DNA from: Chlamydiota bacterium
GTDB taxonomy: Bacteria; Chlamydiota; Chlamydiia; Chlamydiales; Rhabdochlamydiaceae
Length of the DNA stretch: 64,000 nt
NCBI GenBank assembly: GCA_021772335.1
Contig: JAJFMD010000008.1
Span: 248,001 to 312,000, forward strand
Direction: 5' to 3'
Below are positions 39,354-47,841 of the stretch, in pieces (the stretch's first letter is position 1; every line of letters starts with the position of its first letter). Both the position numbers and the translations under genes were made by a program. The notes under the pieces were generated by a model, which saw only the letters and a list, made by a program, of their open reading frames with translations, was not told where the DNA came from and ran no database searches.

Positions 39354-40144
39354 TATTCAACCTCATTGAGATGATCGAGCACTTCCTGGTGAATCGAAGA
39401 GTTCGAGGCGAGAATAGAGTCTTCTGAAAATAGTTCATGAGCTTCGCCTTTGAAATTTGTTACAATGCCTCCTGCTTCTTGAACGAGCAAAATACCTGCT
39501 GCAACATCCCATGGCATTACGCTTACCTCCCAATAGGAATCAAAGCGTCCTGCTGCGACATAGGCAAGATCAAGAGCTGCTGACCCCAGTCTTCTGATTG
39601 GCACACCAAGGGTTAACATATGAGCGAGCTGATCGATACAATGTAGAGGATTCTCATTGATGTTATAAGGAAATCCCGTCGTGATTAACGATCTTGGAAA
39701 GGAGGTTGCAGATAGCTTAAGCCTTTTTCCATTGAGATAACTGCCTAAGCCTTTTTCGGCGATAAAGAGCTCTTGTGTTATGGGCTGATAAATCACGCCA
39801 CAAAAGAGTTCCCCTTTAAAGTAGGCGGCAATGCTCACTGCAAAAATTGGCAGCTGATGCGCAAAATTAACTGTGCCATCTAGAGGATCAATAATCCATA
39901 AAAGTTCGTGGGATTCTGGACTGCTATATCCACTCTCTTCTGCAAGAAATTCGCTTTCGGGACATTTTTCTTTTAAATAGGTAATAATACACTCTTCAGC
40001 GCGGTTGTCATATTCAGTCACAAGATTTTGCATGCCTGGTTTGTTTTTTATCTCAAAATCGGTGCCAAAACCACGGCGTAAAATCTCACCTGCTTGCATC
40101 GCTGCTTGCAGAGCAAAAAATGTATAATGATTTAGTTGTTCCAT
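39353..40144 (-). CDS. suhB: Inositol monophosphatase-family phosphatase
   Basis: A 263-residue Mg2+-dependent phosphatase. Metal sites are seen in FLAEESGY, the DPLDGTVNFAHQLP motif (near residues 87-100), and the C-terminal WDVAAGILLVQEAGG. The closest model is SuhB/IMPase, but family members also dephosphorylate 3'-phosphoadenosine 5'-phosphate or sugar phosphates, so the substrate is open. It overlaps the MreD-like gene by 13 bases and touches folD. Confidence 0.88.
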   Translation of the reverse strand: MEQLNHYTFFALQAAMQAGEILRRGFGTDFEIKNKPGMQNLVTEYDNRAEECIITYLKEKCPESEFLAEESGYSSPESHELLWIIDPLDGTVNFAHQLPIFAVSIAAYFKGELFCGVIYQPITQELFIAEKGLGSYLNGKRLKLSATSFPRSLITTGFPYNINENPLHCIDQLAHMLTLGVPIRRLGSAALDLAYVAAGRFDSYWEVSVMPWDVAAGILLVQEAGGIVTNFKGEAHELFSEDSILASNSSIHQEVLDHLNEVE

Positions 40145-40662
40145 TTCACAACCTGCCTGCCTAGTAAAAATATGCGTCCGAATTTAATGATTCGAGCCAA
40201 AATAAATAAAGGAATGCTAAACACAACTATAGCATAAATCACATCACATCCAGAGAGCAAGAGCATATGGGGAAAATTAAAGAGCTCTTTTGAAAGAGGG
40301 CGAGTTCCAAGTATGTTAAACATCACGCTTTCACATACTCTGCAGATGACAGCGATTGTAAAAGTGAACAGTGGTATAGCATAGAGTTTTTCTTCAAAAT
40401 AGTAACGCTCAAGACGGTGGGCTGCAATTGTTACTAAAAAGTATACAGCTGTGTACATTCCCCACGGAGTAGAAGTAAGCATATCGTGAAAGACTCCGCA
40501 CACTATAGCAATTAATAAACAAACAGGTAGAGTCTTGCGCATATAAGCTAATGCAAAAAATGGAACAAAGGTCATCAAATGAACTTTAGGCAAAATTGCA
40601 CTACTAAAGCATGTTGCAAAAAAAGCGATCAAAAAGGGAATGATAAGAGGCAATCTACGCAT
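40132..40662 (-). CDS. MreD-like polytopic membrane protein
   Basis: A 176-residue protein with about five hydrophobic helices and a short charged tail. The segment GVFHDMLTSTPWGMYTAVYFL resembles the conserved D-x-x-x-x-x-P-x-G loop of rod-shape protein MreD, and the length fits. MreD helps coordinate cell-wall synthesis with MreB and MreC. The remaining sequence is not diagnostic and no mreB or mreC gene lies nearby, so the assignment is tentative. It may also be an ECF-transporter S-component-like protein. Confidence 0.5.
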   Translation of the reverse strand: MRRLPLIIPFLIAFFATCFSSAILPKVHLMTFVPFFALAYMRKTLPVCLLIAIVCGVFHDMLTSTPWGMYTAVYFLVTIAAHRLERYYFEEKLYAIPLFTFTIAVICRVCESVMFNILGTRPLSKELFNFPHMLLLSGCDVIYAIVVFSIPLFILARIIKFGRIFLLGRQVVKWNN

Positions 40663-40763
40663 AACACCTAAGCTGTATTCTTTCTTATATCATATATCAA
40701 ATTTAGGGACTGTTTAAAACTTATCCTAAACAAAACATGTGGAGTCAGAAACTTACTTTTTAA

Positions 40764-40933
40764 TTTCACCACAGAGCACACAGAAATTTTCGCTGCTGAA
40801 ACAGCAGTGAAAATAATCTCTCCCCTTCGGGGAATCTCATGTGAGACAATGAATAGCTACACGAAGTGCATTTCCCCGTAGGGGATGAAATACTTTCAAC
40901 ACCGGAACGGTGGTGGAAATCTCTGTGGTGGAA
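40764..40933. repeat. Dispersed structured intergenic repeat, copy C, with terminal inverted repeats
   Basis: This is the best-preserved copy, in the 299-base gap between the MreD-like and sugar-transferase genes. Its ends TTTCACCACAGAG (40764-40776) and CTCTGTGGTGGAA (40921-40933) are inverted repeats matching at 12 of 13 bases. Inside are small hairpins: CTGCTG-AAA-CAGCAG, CCCC-TTCG-GGGG (core GGGGAATCT from 40829), CCCC-GTA-GGGG and CACCG-GAA-CGGTG. It ends 28 bases past the stop of the minus-strand sugar-transferase gene. No open reading frame is seen, so no transposase is encoded. Confidence 0.75.
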
Positions 40934-40961
40934 TAACTGTTAAGCGCTTAGATATTAAGAT

Positions 40962-41561
40962 TTAATAGGCGCCGCGATAGCCGAATACCATCGGGATTGT
41001 TTTGAGAATGAGCCAAAGATCAGAAAAAAACGATTGCTGTTCGACATAGCGCACTTCCAAAGCGACTCTTTTTTTGTAGGAGGTGAGGCTGCGCCCTCCT
41101 GTTTGCCACAGACCGGTGATTCCTGGTCGAATCGATAAAATTTTATCTTTAGCTTTCCCAAATCGCCGAAGTTCTTCTGCTGTTACAGGTCGGGGACCGA
41201 CAACGCTGAGATCACCTTTGAGAACATTATAAAATTGAGGCAGCTCATCGAGTGATGTCTTACGCAAAAAACAACCGATGTTCGAAACGCGTGGATCGTT
41301 CTTCAGTTTTTGCGTGCTTTGCCATTCTTTTTTAATCCCCGGCTGTTTTAGCATTTCTTGCAAGCGTTCATCTGCGTTGTTGACCATTGTGCGGAATTTA
41401 TAACAAGAGAGCTCTTGACCCTGATATCCAATTCTTCTGCTGGTATAAAAAACAGGTCGGCCTGAACAGAGTAAAATCAATAGAGCGATACAAAGATAGA
41501 TAGGGAGACCAATCATCAGTACAAGAGAACTAAAGACAATATCGAAGCTACGTTTGATCAT
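40962..41561 (-). CDS. Bacterial sugar transferase (polyprenyl-phosphate hexose-1-phosphate transferase)
   Basis: A 199-residue monotopic enzyme that starts lipid-linked glycan assembly by adding a sugar-1-phosphate to undecaprenyl phosphate. One reentrant helix (about residues 7-30) precedes the domain with VFYTSRRIGYQGQELSCYKFRTM, the catalytic Asp-Glu pair in KTSLDELPQFYNVLKGDLSVVGPRP, and GITGLWQTGGR. Length fits the small WbaP-like class. With ugd nearby, a UDP-sugar-derived surface glycan is likely, though the sugar cannot be stated. Confidence 0.9.
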   Translation of the reverse strand: MIKRSFDIVFSSLVLMIGLPIYLCIALLILLCSGRPVFYTSRRIGYQGQELSCYKFRTMVNNADERLQEMLKQPGIKKEWQSTQKLKNDPRVSNIGCFLRKTSLDELPQFYNVLKGDLSVVGPRPVTAEELRRFGKAKDKILSIRPGITGLWQTGGRSLTSYKKRVALEVRYVEQQSFFSDLWLILKTIPMVFGYRGAY

Positions 41562-41612
41562 GAGCGTAACAAATTAATTTAAGAGCAAGTTAATCTAGCT
41601 TAAATTGATTTA

Positions 41613-42419
41613 TTAGTCACTACGATCAATCAGTTTTTTGCTCATATCTATAAGAAGAGTGGGATCTACTGATAGTTTTGATAGAAGAGAGAGAGTTGTA
41701 TTGAAATAGGAGCGTGCTAATTTTTTAGCTTCATCAATATTCAAAAAAGCATCGTGATCGAGTAGATCATCGATAAGTTGGTAGGCAATACCAAGATTAT
41801 GCCCAACTTTAATTAGCAATTGCTCGTCTTGTAATGGAGCATCTGCGCAGATTGCGCCGATTTGTAATGCGGCAGTAATTAGAGCGGCCGTTTTACCAAG
41901 ATAACATTTTTGTAGATAGTCCCAGCTTGGGTTGTCAGGACAGTTGATATCGAGCATTTGTCCGCCGAGCATTCCTTGTGAGCCTGCAGCTTGAGAAAGC
42001 GTCTTAATGAGTATGGTCTTTTTTTTCTCAGGCAGATCACAGCTTGCTAACAATTCAAATGGATAGGTCAAAAGATAATTGCCAGCGAGCAGTGCTTCAG
42101 CTTCCGTATGCACTTTATGTAAGGTTGGTTTTCCACGACGCGTATCGTCATTATCTATCGAGGGAAGATCGTCGTGAATTAATGAATAGGTGTGGATCAT
42201 TTCTAAACAGCAGGCAGGAATAATGGCTTTATCCGCAGATTTGTCATAGCTGATCTGCACAGCTAAGGTTAAAAGGGGCCTAAGACGCTTGCCTCCAGAG
42301 AAGAGCGCATAACGCGCTGCTTTTGAGAGTGTGTCATCATCAGGAAATAGAGCAGAGAGTTTTTCATCGATTAAAGCTTGATGAGAGCCGATGAATGTCT
42401 CTGCTGTCACTGTTGTCAT
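41613..42419 (-). CDS. ispA: Polyprenyl diphosphate synthase (farnesyl/geranylgeranyl type)
   Basis: A 268-residue trans-prenyltransferase that elongates allylic diphosphates with IPP. It has GGKRLRPLL, the first aspartate-rich motif DDLPSIDNDD followed by RRGKPTLH (residues 78-95), and the second motif QLIDDLLDHD near residue 210. It is somewhat shorter than the usual 290-300 residues, losing part of the C-terminal helices. It overlaps ugd by four bases. The product length (C15 or C20) cannot be read with confidence. It draws on the MEP pathway begun by Dxs. Confidence 0.87.
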   Translation of the reverse strand: MTTVTAETFIGSHQALIDEKLSALFPDDDTLSKAARYALFSGGKRLRPLLTLAVQISYDKSADKAIIPACCLEMIHTYSLIHDDLPSIDNDDTRRGKPTLHKVHTEAEALLAGNYLLTYPFELLASCDLPEKKKTILIKTLSQAAGSQGMLGGQMLDINCPDNPSWDYLQKCYLGKTAALITAALQIGAICADAPLQDEQLLIKVGHNLGIAYQLIDDLLDHDAFLNIDEAKKLARSYFNTTLSLLSKLSVDPTLLIDMSKKLIDRSD

Positions 42420-43729
42420 GTTTTGGGTATCCCGATCGGAAAGTATTGAAAGCCCTTAGCATTCATCGCAAGATGAATAAATTGGTTGCGTCCATCAAAA
42501 ATTGCATTTCCACGCATTTTTTGTAAAATGCGTTCGAGATTCACATTGAGAAACTGTTTCCATTCTGTGACAAGCGCAATTCCATCAGCGCCTTCTGCAG
42601 CGTCATACTCATCTTTGCACCAAGTAATTAAAGGATGGTTTTTGAGATAGCGCTGTGCATTGGGAAGAGCGATTGGATCATAAAGACGCAATGCAATATT
42701 TTTAGAGAGTAATTCATTGATTAAAGCAAGTGAAGGTGCTTCACGTAGATCATCGGTATGAGGTTTAAAAGAGAGACCCCAAATTGCAATTGTCATTTGA
42801 TTTTCAGGGCTATGATCTAAATGCGCACTGATTTTTTTTGAGAGCAGCCTTTTTTGACGCTCATTGATCTCTTCAACTGCATTAAGAAGGGGCATTGAAT
42901 AATCGTTTTTTGCGCCCATTGCCTGAAGAGCGCGTAGGTCTTTAGGAAAACATGATCCCCCAAATCCAATACCTGGATAGAGAAAATGATAGCCAATTCT
43001 ACTATCAGAGCCAATGCCTTGGCGCACATCGTTGATATTGACATCAAGTTTTTCACAAAGTCCTGAGAGCTCATTCATAAATGAAATGCGTGTGGCAAGC
43101 ATTGCGTTTGCGGCATATTTAGCCATTTCTGCAGAACGCCTGCTCATGATCAACAGTCTATTGCGGTTGATTGTAAAAGAGTGATAAAGCTCTTGGAGAA
43201 GGGGAGTGAGTTTTGGATCATCGCTACCAATAATAATACGGTCGGGTTTAAGACAGTCTTGTAGAGCACTACCCTGGCGTAAAAACTCAGGATTAGAAAT
43301 TACCGAGCACTGATAGCTAACTTTGTCATTGAGATGTTTTTCAACAGCTTCGCAAGTGCCGACAGGGACTGTCGATTTCATGACGACAATGAGATCTTTA
43401 TTGAGATTTTCAGCAATGGTATCGATAGCAGAATAGAGATAAGATAAATCGCATGAGCCATCATTGAGAGAGGGTGTCGGCAATGCAAGAAAACAGAGGT
43501 CGCACTGATCTAAAGCGCTTTTATAGTCAGTTGTGAAAAACAGTCTAGAGCCGATATGTGTGCTAACCATATCAGCAAGGCCAGGTTCATAAAAAGGAAG
43601 TTGCTTCTGATTGAGAAGATCAATCTTTTTTTGATCGATATCCAAACAGGTAACATTGTAGCCATTTTCTGCAAAACAGGTGCCAGTAACAAGACCAACA
43701 TAACCTGTACCAATAATTAGGAGCTGCAT
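42416..43729 (-). CDS. ugd: UDP-glucose 6-dehydrogenase
   Basis: A 437-residue enzyme oxidising UDP-glucose to UDP-glucuronate. It carries the NAD-binding GTGYVGLVTGTCFAENG at residues 7-23, the EFLRQGSALQD substrate segment, KYAANAMLATRISFMNE, the catalytic Cys in GFGGSCFPKDL (near residue 260), and GLSFKPHTDDLREAPS. Length matches bacterial Ugd. It overlaps lolD (13 bases) and ispA (4 bases). UDP-glucuronate implies acidic surface polysaccharide, consistent with the sugar transferase downstream. Confidence 0.95.
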   Translation of the reverse strand: MQLLIIGTGYVGLVTGTCFAENGYNVTCLDIDQKKIDLLNQKQLPFYEPGLADMVSTHIGSRLFFTTDYKSALDQCDLCFLALPTPSLNDGSCDLSYLYSAIDTIAENLNKDLIVVMKSTVPVGTCEAVEKHLNDKVSYQCSVISNPEFLRQGSALQDCLKPDRIIIGSDDPKLTPLLQELYHSFTINRNRLLIMSRRSAEMAKYAANAMLATRISFMNELSGLCEKLDVNINDVRQGIGSDSRIGYHFLYPGIGFGGSCFPKDLRALQAMGAKNDYSMPLLNAVEEINERQKRLLSKKISAHLDHSPENQMTIAIWGLSFKPHTDDLREAPSLALINELLSKNIALRLYDPIALPNAQRYLKNHPLITWCKDEYDAAEGADGIALVTEWKQFLNVNLERILQKMRGNAIFDGRNQFIHLAMNAKGFQYFPIGIPKT

Positions 43730-44400
43730 AAAGTTAGTTGCTTATTTACAAGTTGGTAGTGCCAGTCACACACTTTGGCGAGCACTTCGTTATGAGTCAC
43801 AATAACTGCCGTCATATTGAGTTCTCGGCAGAGTTCGATGATTAGCTTGTGCATCATCGCAGCAGTTGAGGGATCTAAGTTCCCTGAAGGCTCATCGGCA
43901 AGTAGCAACGTTGGAGCATTAACAAGCGCTCTCGCTAGAGCCGCACGTTGTTTTTCCCCTCCAGATAGCCTTTTGGCTAAAAAATCAGCACGATCGAGCA
44001 ATCCAACTTTTTCAAGTAACATCAGCGCATATTCGCGATGCTCAGATCCTTTGCCAGTTGGTTGTCTAGCAATTGATGCTGGAAGAAGGAGATTGTCGAG
44101 TAAAGTGTAGTCATCGAGAAGATTTGCCGATTGAAACAAAAAACCAATCTTGCGATTGCGCAAAAAAGGAAGCTCGTAATGTTCAAGTGGTTTCCCATCG
44201 AGAATGATCGTTCCGCTATCAGATTGTTCTAAGCTGCCTAGGATTTGTAACAGCGTACTTTTCCCAACACCTGATTTACCAGTGATAGCAACGGTTGTTC
44301 CTTTAGCAACTTTAAGACTGAGTTTATCAAAAAGTTCGACAGTAGCGGGTTCTGAAAATGATTTGCTGAGCTCTATGACATCTAATGCGGTTTCTTCCAT
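43717..44400 (-). CDS. lolD: Lipoprotein-release ABC transporter ATP-binding protein
   Basis: A 227-residue ABC ATPase of the MacB/LolD class. Seen are Walker A GKSGVGKSTLLQ (near residues 41-52), the LolD-type Q-loop FLFQSANLLDDYTLLDN, the signature LSGGEKQRAALARAL, and Walker B LLLADEPSGNLD followed by the switch His in IVTHN. It starts at the stop of the FtsX-type permease gene, forming the two-part LolE-LolD arrangement also found in Chlamydia next to rpmG. It would power lipoprotein release from the inner membrane. Confidence 0.9.
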   Translation of the reverse strand: MEETALDVIELSKSFSEPATVELFDKLSLKVAKGTTVAITGKSGVGKSTLLQILGSLEQSDSGTIILDGKPLEHYELPFLRNRKIGFLFQSANLLDDYTLLDNLLLPASIARQPTGKGSEHREYALMLLEKVGLLDRADFLAKRLSGGEKQRAALARALVNAPTLLLADEPSGNLDPSTAAMMHKLIIELCRELNMTAVIVTHNEVLAKVCDWHYQLVNKQLTLCSS

Positions 44401-46445
44401 TATTCCGACCTCAGTGTGACAGCGGGATCGATGCGCACTGCTTTGAGTGCGGGGATAAGTCCTGCAAGTAATGAAAGAACAGGTACAACAATCGCGATAA
44501 AGAGCAGACTGCCATGACTCATTGTTTTAGGTAGAGTCGAGCCATAAAATGCAGCATTGAATAGATCGTGCCCTTGCATGAAGCTGAGCAGTCTGATTAA
44601 CTTGTCAAGATTGCCAAGCGTGAAATAGGCTGCAGTGATGCCAACTAAACTGCTGAAAACACCGAGTGCCATTCCACATGCGCCAAAAATTGAAGCGATG
44701 CTACGCTTGGAAGCTCCGAGTGATTGCAGTATAGCAATTTCTCGTTTCTTGTCATTGACGAGCAAGATCAAAAGAGAGCTAATATTAGAGCAAGCGACGA
44801 GTAGGATAATCATGCCTATAATCGTAAATAGATATTTGTCGCTCTGAAATTGTTGCAAAATATCTTTAGCGAAATCGTACTGCTTATATGAGGTAACTTT
44901 CCAATAACGATCAATACCGCGATCTTTGAGTGATTTTTCAAGCTGCGCTTTTAAAGCATCGGTTTTAGAGAGATCTTTGTACCAGATAAAGATTCCCGTC
45001 GATTGCGTTTTATCAAGTGTATAGCAGCTTAATGAATTGTCTGCGGCGCGGGAGAGTTCTTCTGGAACGAGAATACATTTTGGGCCAATTGAGATAACAC
45101 CTGGATCATAAAATCCACTGACATAAATAGGAAGGCGCTGTTCACTTTGCATACTTGCAGACGATGCAGGAAATGAAAGTGTTCCACTATCACCAATTAA
45201 AACTCCTTGATCGCGAAAGCTTTTAGCAATCAAGACAGGGTATCCGCGCTCGTTTTGCTCAGGAAGGTGCCAACGTCCTTCATTTTTAATGCGGTAGCAC
45301 CAAGGAAGAGAAGGATTTTCTTCTTCAAACTGATTGATCGCTTTTCCTTTCACAATTTCAGTCTCTTTTAAGCGGAGCAATCCTTTAATGACGCTTTTCT
45401 GACAAGCACTTTGAAGAGGTAGCGTCGTTAGCAAGTTATGAGGTTTGATTTTCTCAGTCACTTTAAAACGCGGTTGTTCTCGAGGAATAAGAACGACACT
45501 TTCAGGAACTTCTACACGTTTTCCAGAGCATTCGAAATAGAGTTTATCTTCATTGCGTACGAGTTCTCCAATCGGTTGATTCTCAGCATAGCGGTCCAGC
45601 GAGCGATTCATTTGATTGCGTGGATAGGGAAGAATGACAAAATGGGTAATTTCATCGTTTTTTTCAATGGCTTGAGCATGAATCGGTGTATTCTCAGGCA
45701 GAAAATCTCGAGGCAATTCAAAACGATTTTCAGCAGGCACTACTTCGTTGATTTCGATGTTTTGTAATAGAGCTGTCTGTTCATGATCAGGGAGTTCTCC
45801 TCGCTGAGCTAGTTTGAGCAAATGCTTGAGATCAGGAAGCGTAGGGGAGAGGATTAGCTGATCGAGATGAGGGTTTTGCTCAGGGAAACTGCAGAGGTAG
45901 GATACTTGTGAGAGATGTTGATGATGAACACTATCACCAATAGGTCTTGTTAGTTTAAGACGCATTAGAGCGCCGCTTGTTTCAAAAGCTTGTGATTTCG
46001 CATCGGGTGCAGTGCGTTTGAGGTCATCGATAGAGCTATAGGCGAGTTTGACAAGATCTTTGACATTGCCTTGATCATCGCGATCAGTTTCATACCAGCT
46101 AGCAGGGAGTTGATAGTCGAAATCTGGTTGATAAGGATCTGTCATAGAAGAGCGCTGTTTTTCTGCAATGCTCTTCAAAGAGTAATCTGATTCACTGCTG
46201 ATCCGATCAACTTGATAATAGTAAGAATCGTAATATGCTTCAGTGGGTGTCAATCGCAGGGGACTATTGATTGCAGTCAGCTTGTCTAGCCAATTGCGTT
46301 CAATGCCTTCAGTGACAGATAGAAAGAGTATAACGAGCCATACGACAAGTGAAATGACCGCTATCGACAAAACAGCAATCAAAGATGCTGAAAGCTGACG
46401 ACGGCGTGGAATCAGATACTTTTTAGCAATCGATAGCTCAAACAT
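44400..46445 (-). CDS. lolE: LolC/E-family lipoprotein-release permease with enlarged periplasmic domain
   Basis: A 681-residue permease with one N-terminal helix (about residues 22-46), a very long soluble segment, and three C-terminal FtsX/MacB-type helices (about 535-562, 588-612 and 645-670) containing the coupling sequence KREIAILQSLGASKRSI. Usual LolC or LolE proteins are near 400 residues, so the periplasmic part here is enlarged by over 250. The gene order permease-lolD and neighbouring rpmG match Chlamydia. The transport direction is inferred from its partner LolD; a MacB-like role is possible. Confidence 0.8.
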   Translation of the reverse strand: MFELSIAKKYLIPRRRQLSASLIAVLSIAVISLVVWLVILFLSVTEGIERNWLDKLTAINSPLRLTPTEAYYDSYYYQVDRISSESDYSLKSIAEKQRSSMTDPYQPDFDYQLPASWYETDRDDQGNVKDLVKLAYSSIDDLKRTAPDAKSQAFETSGALMRLKLTRPIGDSVHHQHLSQVSYLCSFPEQNPHLDQLILSPTLPDLKHLLKLAQRGELPDHEQTALLQNIEINEVVPAENRFELPRDFLPENTPIHAQAIEKNDEITHFVILPYPRNQMNRSLDRYAENQPIGELVRNEDKLYFECSGKRVEVPESVVLIPREQPRFKVTEKIKPHNLLTTLPLQSACQKSVIKGLLRLKETEIVKGKAINQFEEENPSLPWCYRIKNEGRWHLPEQNERGYPVLIAKSFRDQGVLIGDSGTLSFPASSASMQSEQRLPIYVSGFYDPGVISIGPKCILVPEELSRAADNSLSCYTLDKTQSTGIFIWYKDLSKTDALKAQLEKSLKDRGIDRYWKVTSYKQYDFAKDILQQFQSDKYLFTIIGMIILLVACSNISSLLILLVNDKKREIAILQSLGASKRSIASIFGACGMALGVFSSLVGITAAYFTLGNLDKLIRLLSFMQGHDLFNAAFYGSTLPKTMSHGSLLFIAIVVPVLSLLAGLIPALKAVRIDPAVTLRSE

Positions 46446-46454
46446 AGTGGGAGC

Positions 46455-46613
46455 TTACTTAGCTTCTTTAAATGCGACGTGTTTGCGTAACTTTTTATCG
46501 AATTTTTTAAGTTCAAGACGTTCAGTTGTATTGCGCTTGTTTTTGCGAGTCCAATACACTTCGTCACTTTCAGTGCTTTTTAATTTAATATTTTCTCGTG
46601 CGCCTTTAGCCAT
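46455..46613 (-). CDS. rpmG: 50S ribosomal protein L33
   Basis: A 52-residue basic protein, [16 protein letters not shown] followed by [21 protein letters not shown], which is the L33 pattern (large-subunit protein near the E site). It lacks the CxxC zinc pairs, so it is the zinc-independent form. It lies nine bases before the LolC/E permease gene, as in Chlamydia. Confidence 0.93.
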   Translation of the reverse strand: MAKGARENIKLKSTESDEVYWTRKNKRNTTERLELKKFDKKLRKHVAFKEAK

Positions 46614-46676
46614 GGTTTCCTCAGTGTTAAAAGATCCTTAAATATAAGCAATCAACGGTTTTATCTCAATCCCAAA

Positions 46677-47711
46677 TCAATTCCAGAACGGCAAGCGTGG
46701 TGCGGGCTCTATAGTAAATTTATTTTCATAATCATTGCGCTTAAACTGATGATAGGCAAGACCTGCAATCATTGCTGCATTGTCACCACATAATTCAAGC
46801 TCTGGGCAAAACAATTCAATTTTTGAAGACAATTGATTAAAAATTTTTCTAAGCCTTTGATTTTGACTCACTCCGCCACCACAATATATTGCTTTACAGC
46901 CATGCTCTTGTGCAGCTTTAACTGCTCGTGTGAGAACATCTTTGAGAGCAATATCTTGGAAGCTTGCTGCGAGATCAGCTTTCCCTTGATCATCTAAGAT
47001 GCAAGAGGATTCTTTTGTGCAGTTTTGTCCTTTGGCGTGATAGAGAACATTTGTTTTAAGACCGCTGAATGAAAAGGCCCAAGGTTTACCCCGGACACGT
47101 CCGGGATTAAGATCAAAGCGTTTTGGATCGCCGCGTTTAGCGAGCTTTTCAATAGCTGGGCCACCTGGATAGGGCAATCCTAAGACTGATGCAACTTTAT
47201 CAAAGGCCTCACCAATCGCATCATCAACGGTTTGCCCAATCAATTCATAGCGGCCTATATCTAAAATTTTAACTAGGCAGGTATGGCCGCCGGAGATGAC
47301 GAGTCCTATAGCAGGGAAAAGAGGCTGTTCTTCTCTGATCATCGCAGCATAAAGGTGCGCTTCAATGTGATTGATCCCAATCAGAGGTTTATTCCAGGCC
47401 ATTGCTAAAGCTTGTGCGGCACTGATGCCAATAAGTAGAGCTCCAATTAATCCTGGTCCTCTTGCAACTGAGATTAGATCGAGTTCTTCCGGCTTTACTT
47501 CAGCACGTCTTAAGCTTTCTTCGATAACAGGGATAATTGCTTCGACATGCTGTCTGCAGGCGAGTTCAGGAAAAACGCCACCATAAGCAGCGTGAAGCTC
47601 ATCTTGAGATGCGACGATATTCGATAGAATTTCGCAGCCATTTGTTACAATGGAAGCTGCGGTTTCATCACATGTAGTTTCTATGCCTAAGACATTAAAA
47701 TGCTCTTTCAT
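46677..47711 (-). CDS. tsaD: tRNA N6-threonylcarbamoyladenosine synthesis protein TsaD
   Basis: A 344-residue protein of the Kae1/TsaD family that transfers threonylcarbamoyl to A37 of ANN-decoding tRNAs. It has the N-terminal GIETTCDETAAS, the metal-binding NHIEAH (residues 113-118 region), VISGGHTCLV, the DDAIGEAFDKVA, and KPWAFSFSGLKTNV segments, plus the nucleotide-binding GGGVSQNQRLR near residue 277 and CGDNAAMIAG near 305. Length is normal. It is divergent from the transaldolase-family gene. Confidence 0.95.
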   Translation of the reverse strand: MKEHFNVLGIETTCDETAASIVTNGCEILSNIVASQDELHAAYGGVFPELACRQHVEAIIPVIEESLRRAEVKPEELDLISVARGPGLIGALLIGISAAQALAMAWNKPLIGINHIEAHLYAAMIREEQPLFPAIGLVISGGHTCLVKILDIGRYELIGQTVDDAIGEAFDKVASVLGLPYPGGPAIEKLAKRGDPKRFDLNPGRVRGKPWAFSFSGLKTNVLYHAKGQNCTKESSCILDDQGKADLAASFQDIALKDVLTRAVKAAQEHGCKAIYCGGGVSQNQRLRKIFNQLSSKIELFCPELELCGDNAAMIAGLAYHQFKRNDYENKFTIEPAPRLPFWN

Positions 47712-47790
47712 AGCCTAGGACAATACTGATTTCCCAATTAAAATTCGATTGAAAAAACGTCTCTTGCCAAGTAAAAATTTAACCTTATCT

Positions 47791-47819
47791 TTGAAAAAAT
47801 GTACCATTAGCTATATCTT
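47791..47819 (+). promoter_or_regulatory. Promoter of the transaldolase-family gene
   Basis: TTGAAA at 47791-47796, a 17-bp spacer and TATCTT at 47814-47819, with GGGAGG at 47831-47836 before the ATG at 47842. This supports the start at MQLWLDT rather than an upstream in-frame codon. Confidence 0.5.
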
Positions 47820-47841
47820 ATACTTTAACTGGGAGGATACC

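Noticed and set aside
40764-40933. CRISPR array or tRNA gene in the structured intergenic region
   Set aside because: There are no regular direct repeats with unique spacers, and no cloverleaf with a CCA-acceptor or GTTCRANNC arm; the hairpins belong to the dispersed repeat.
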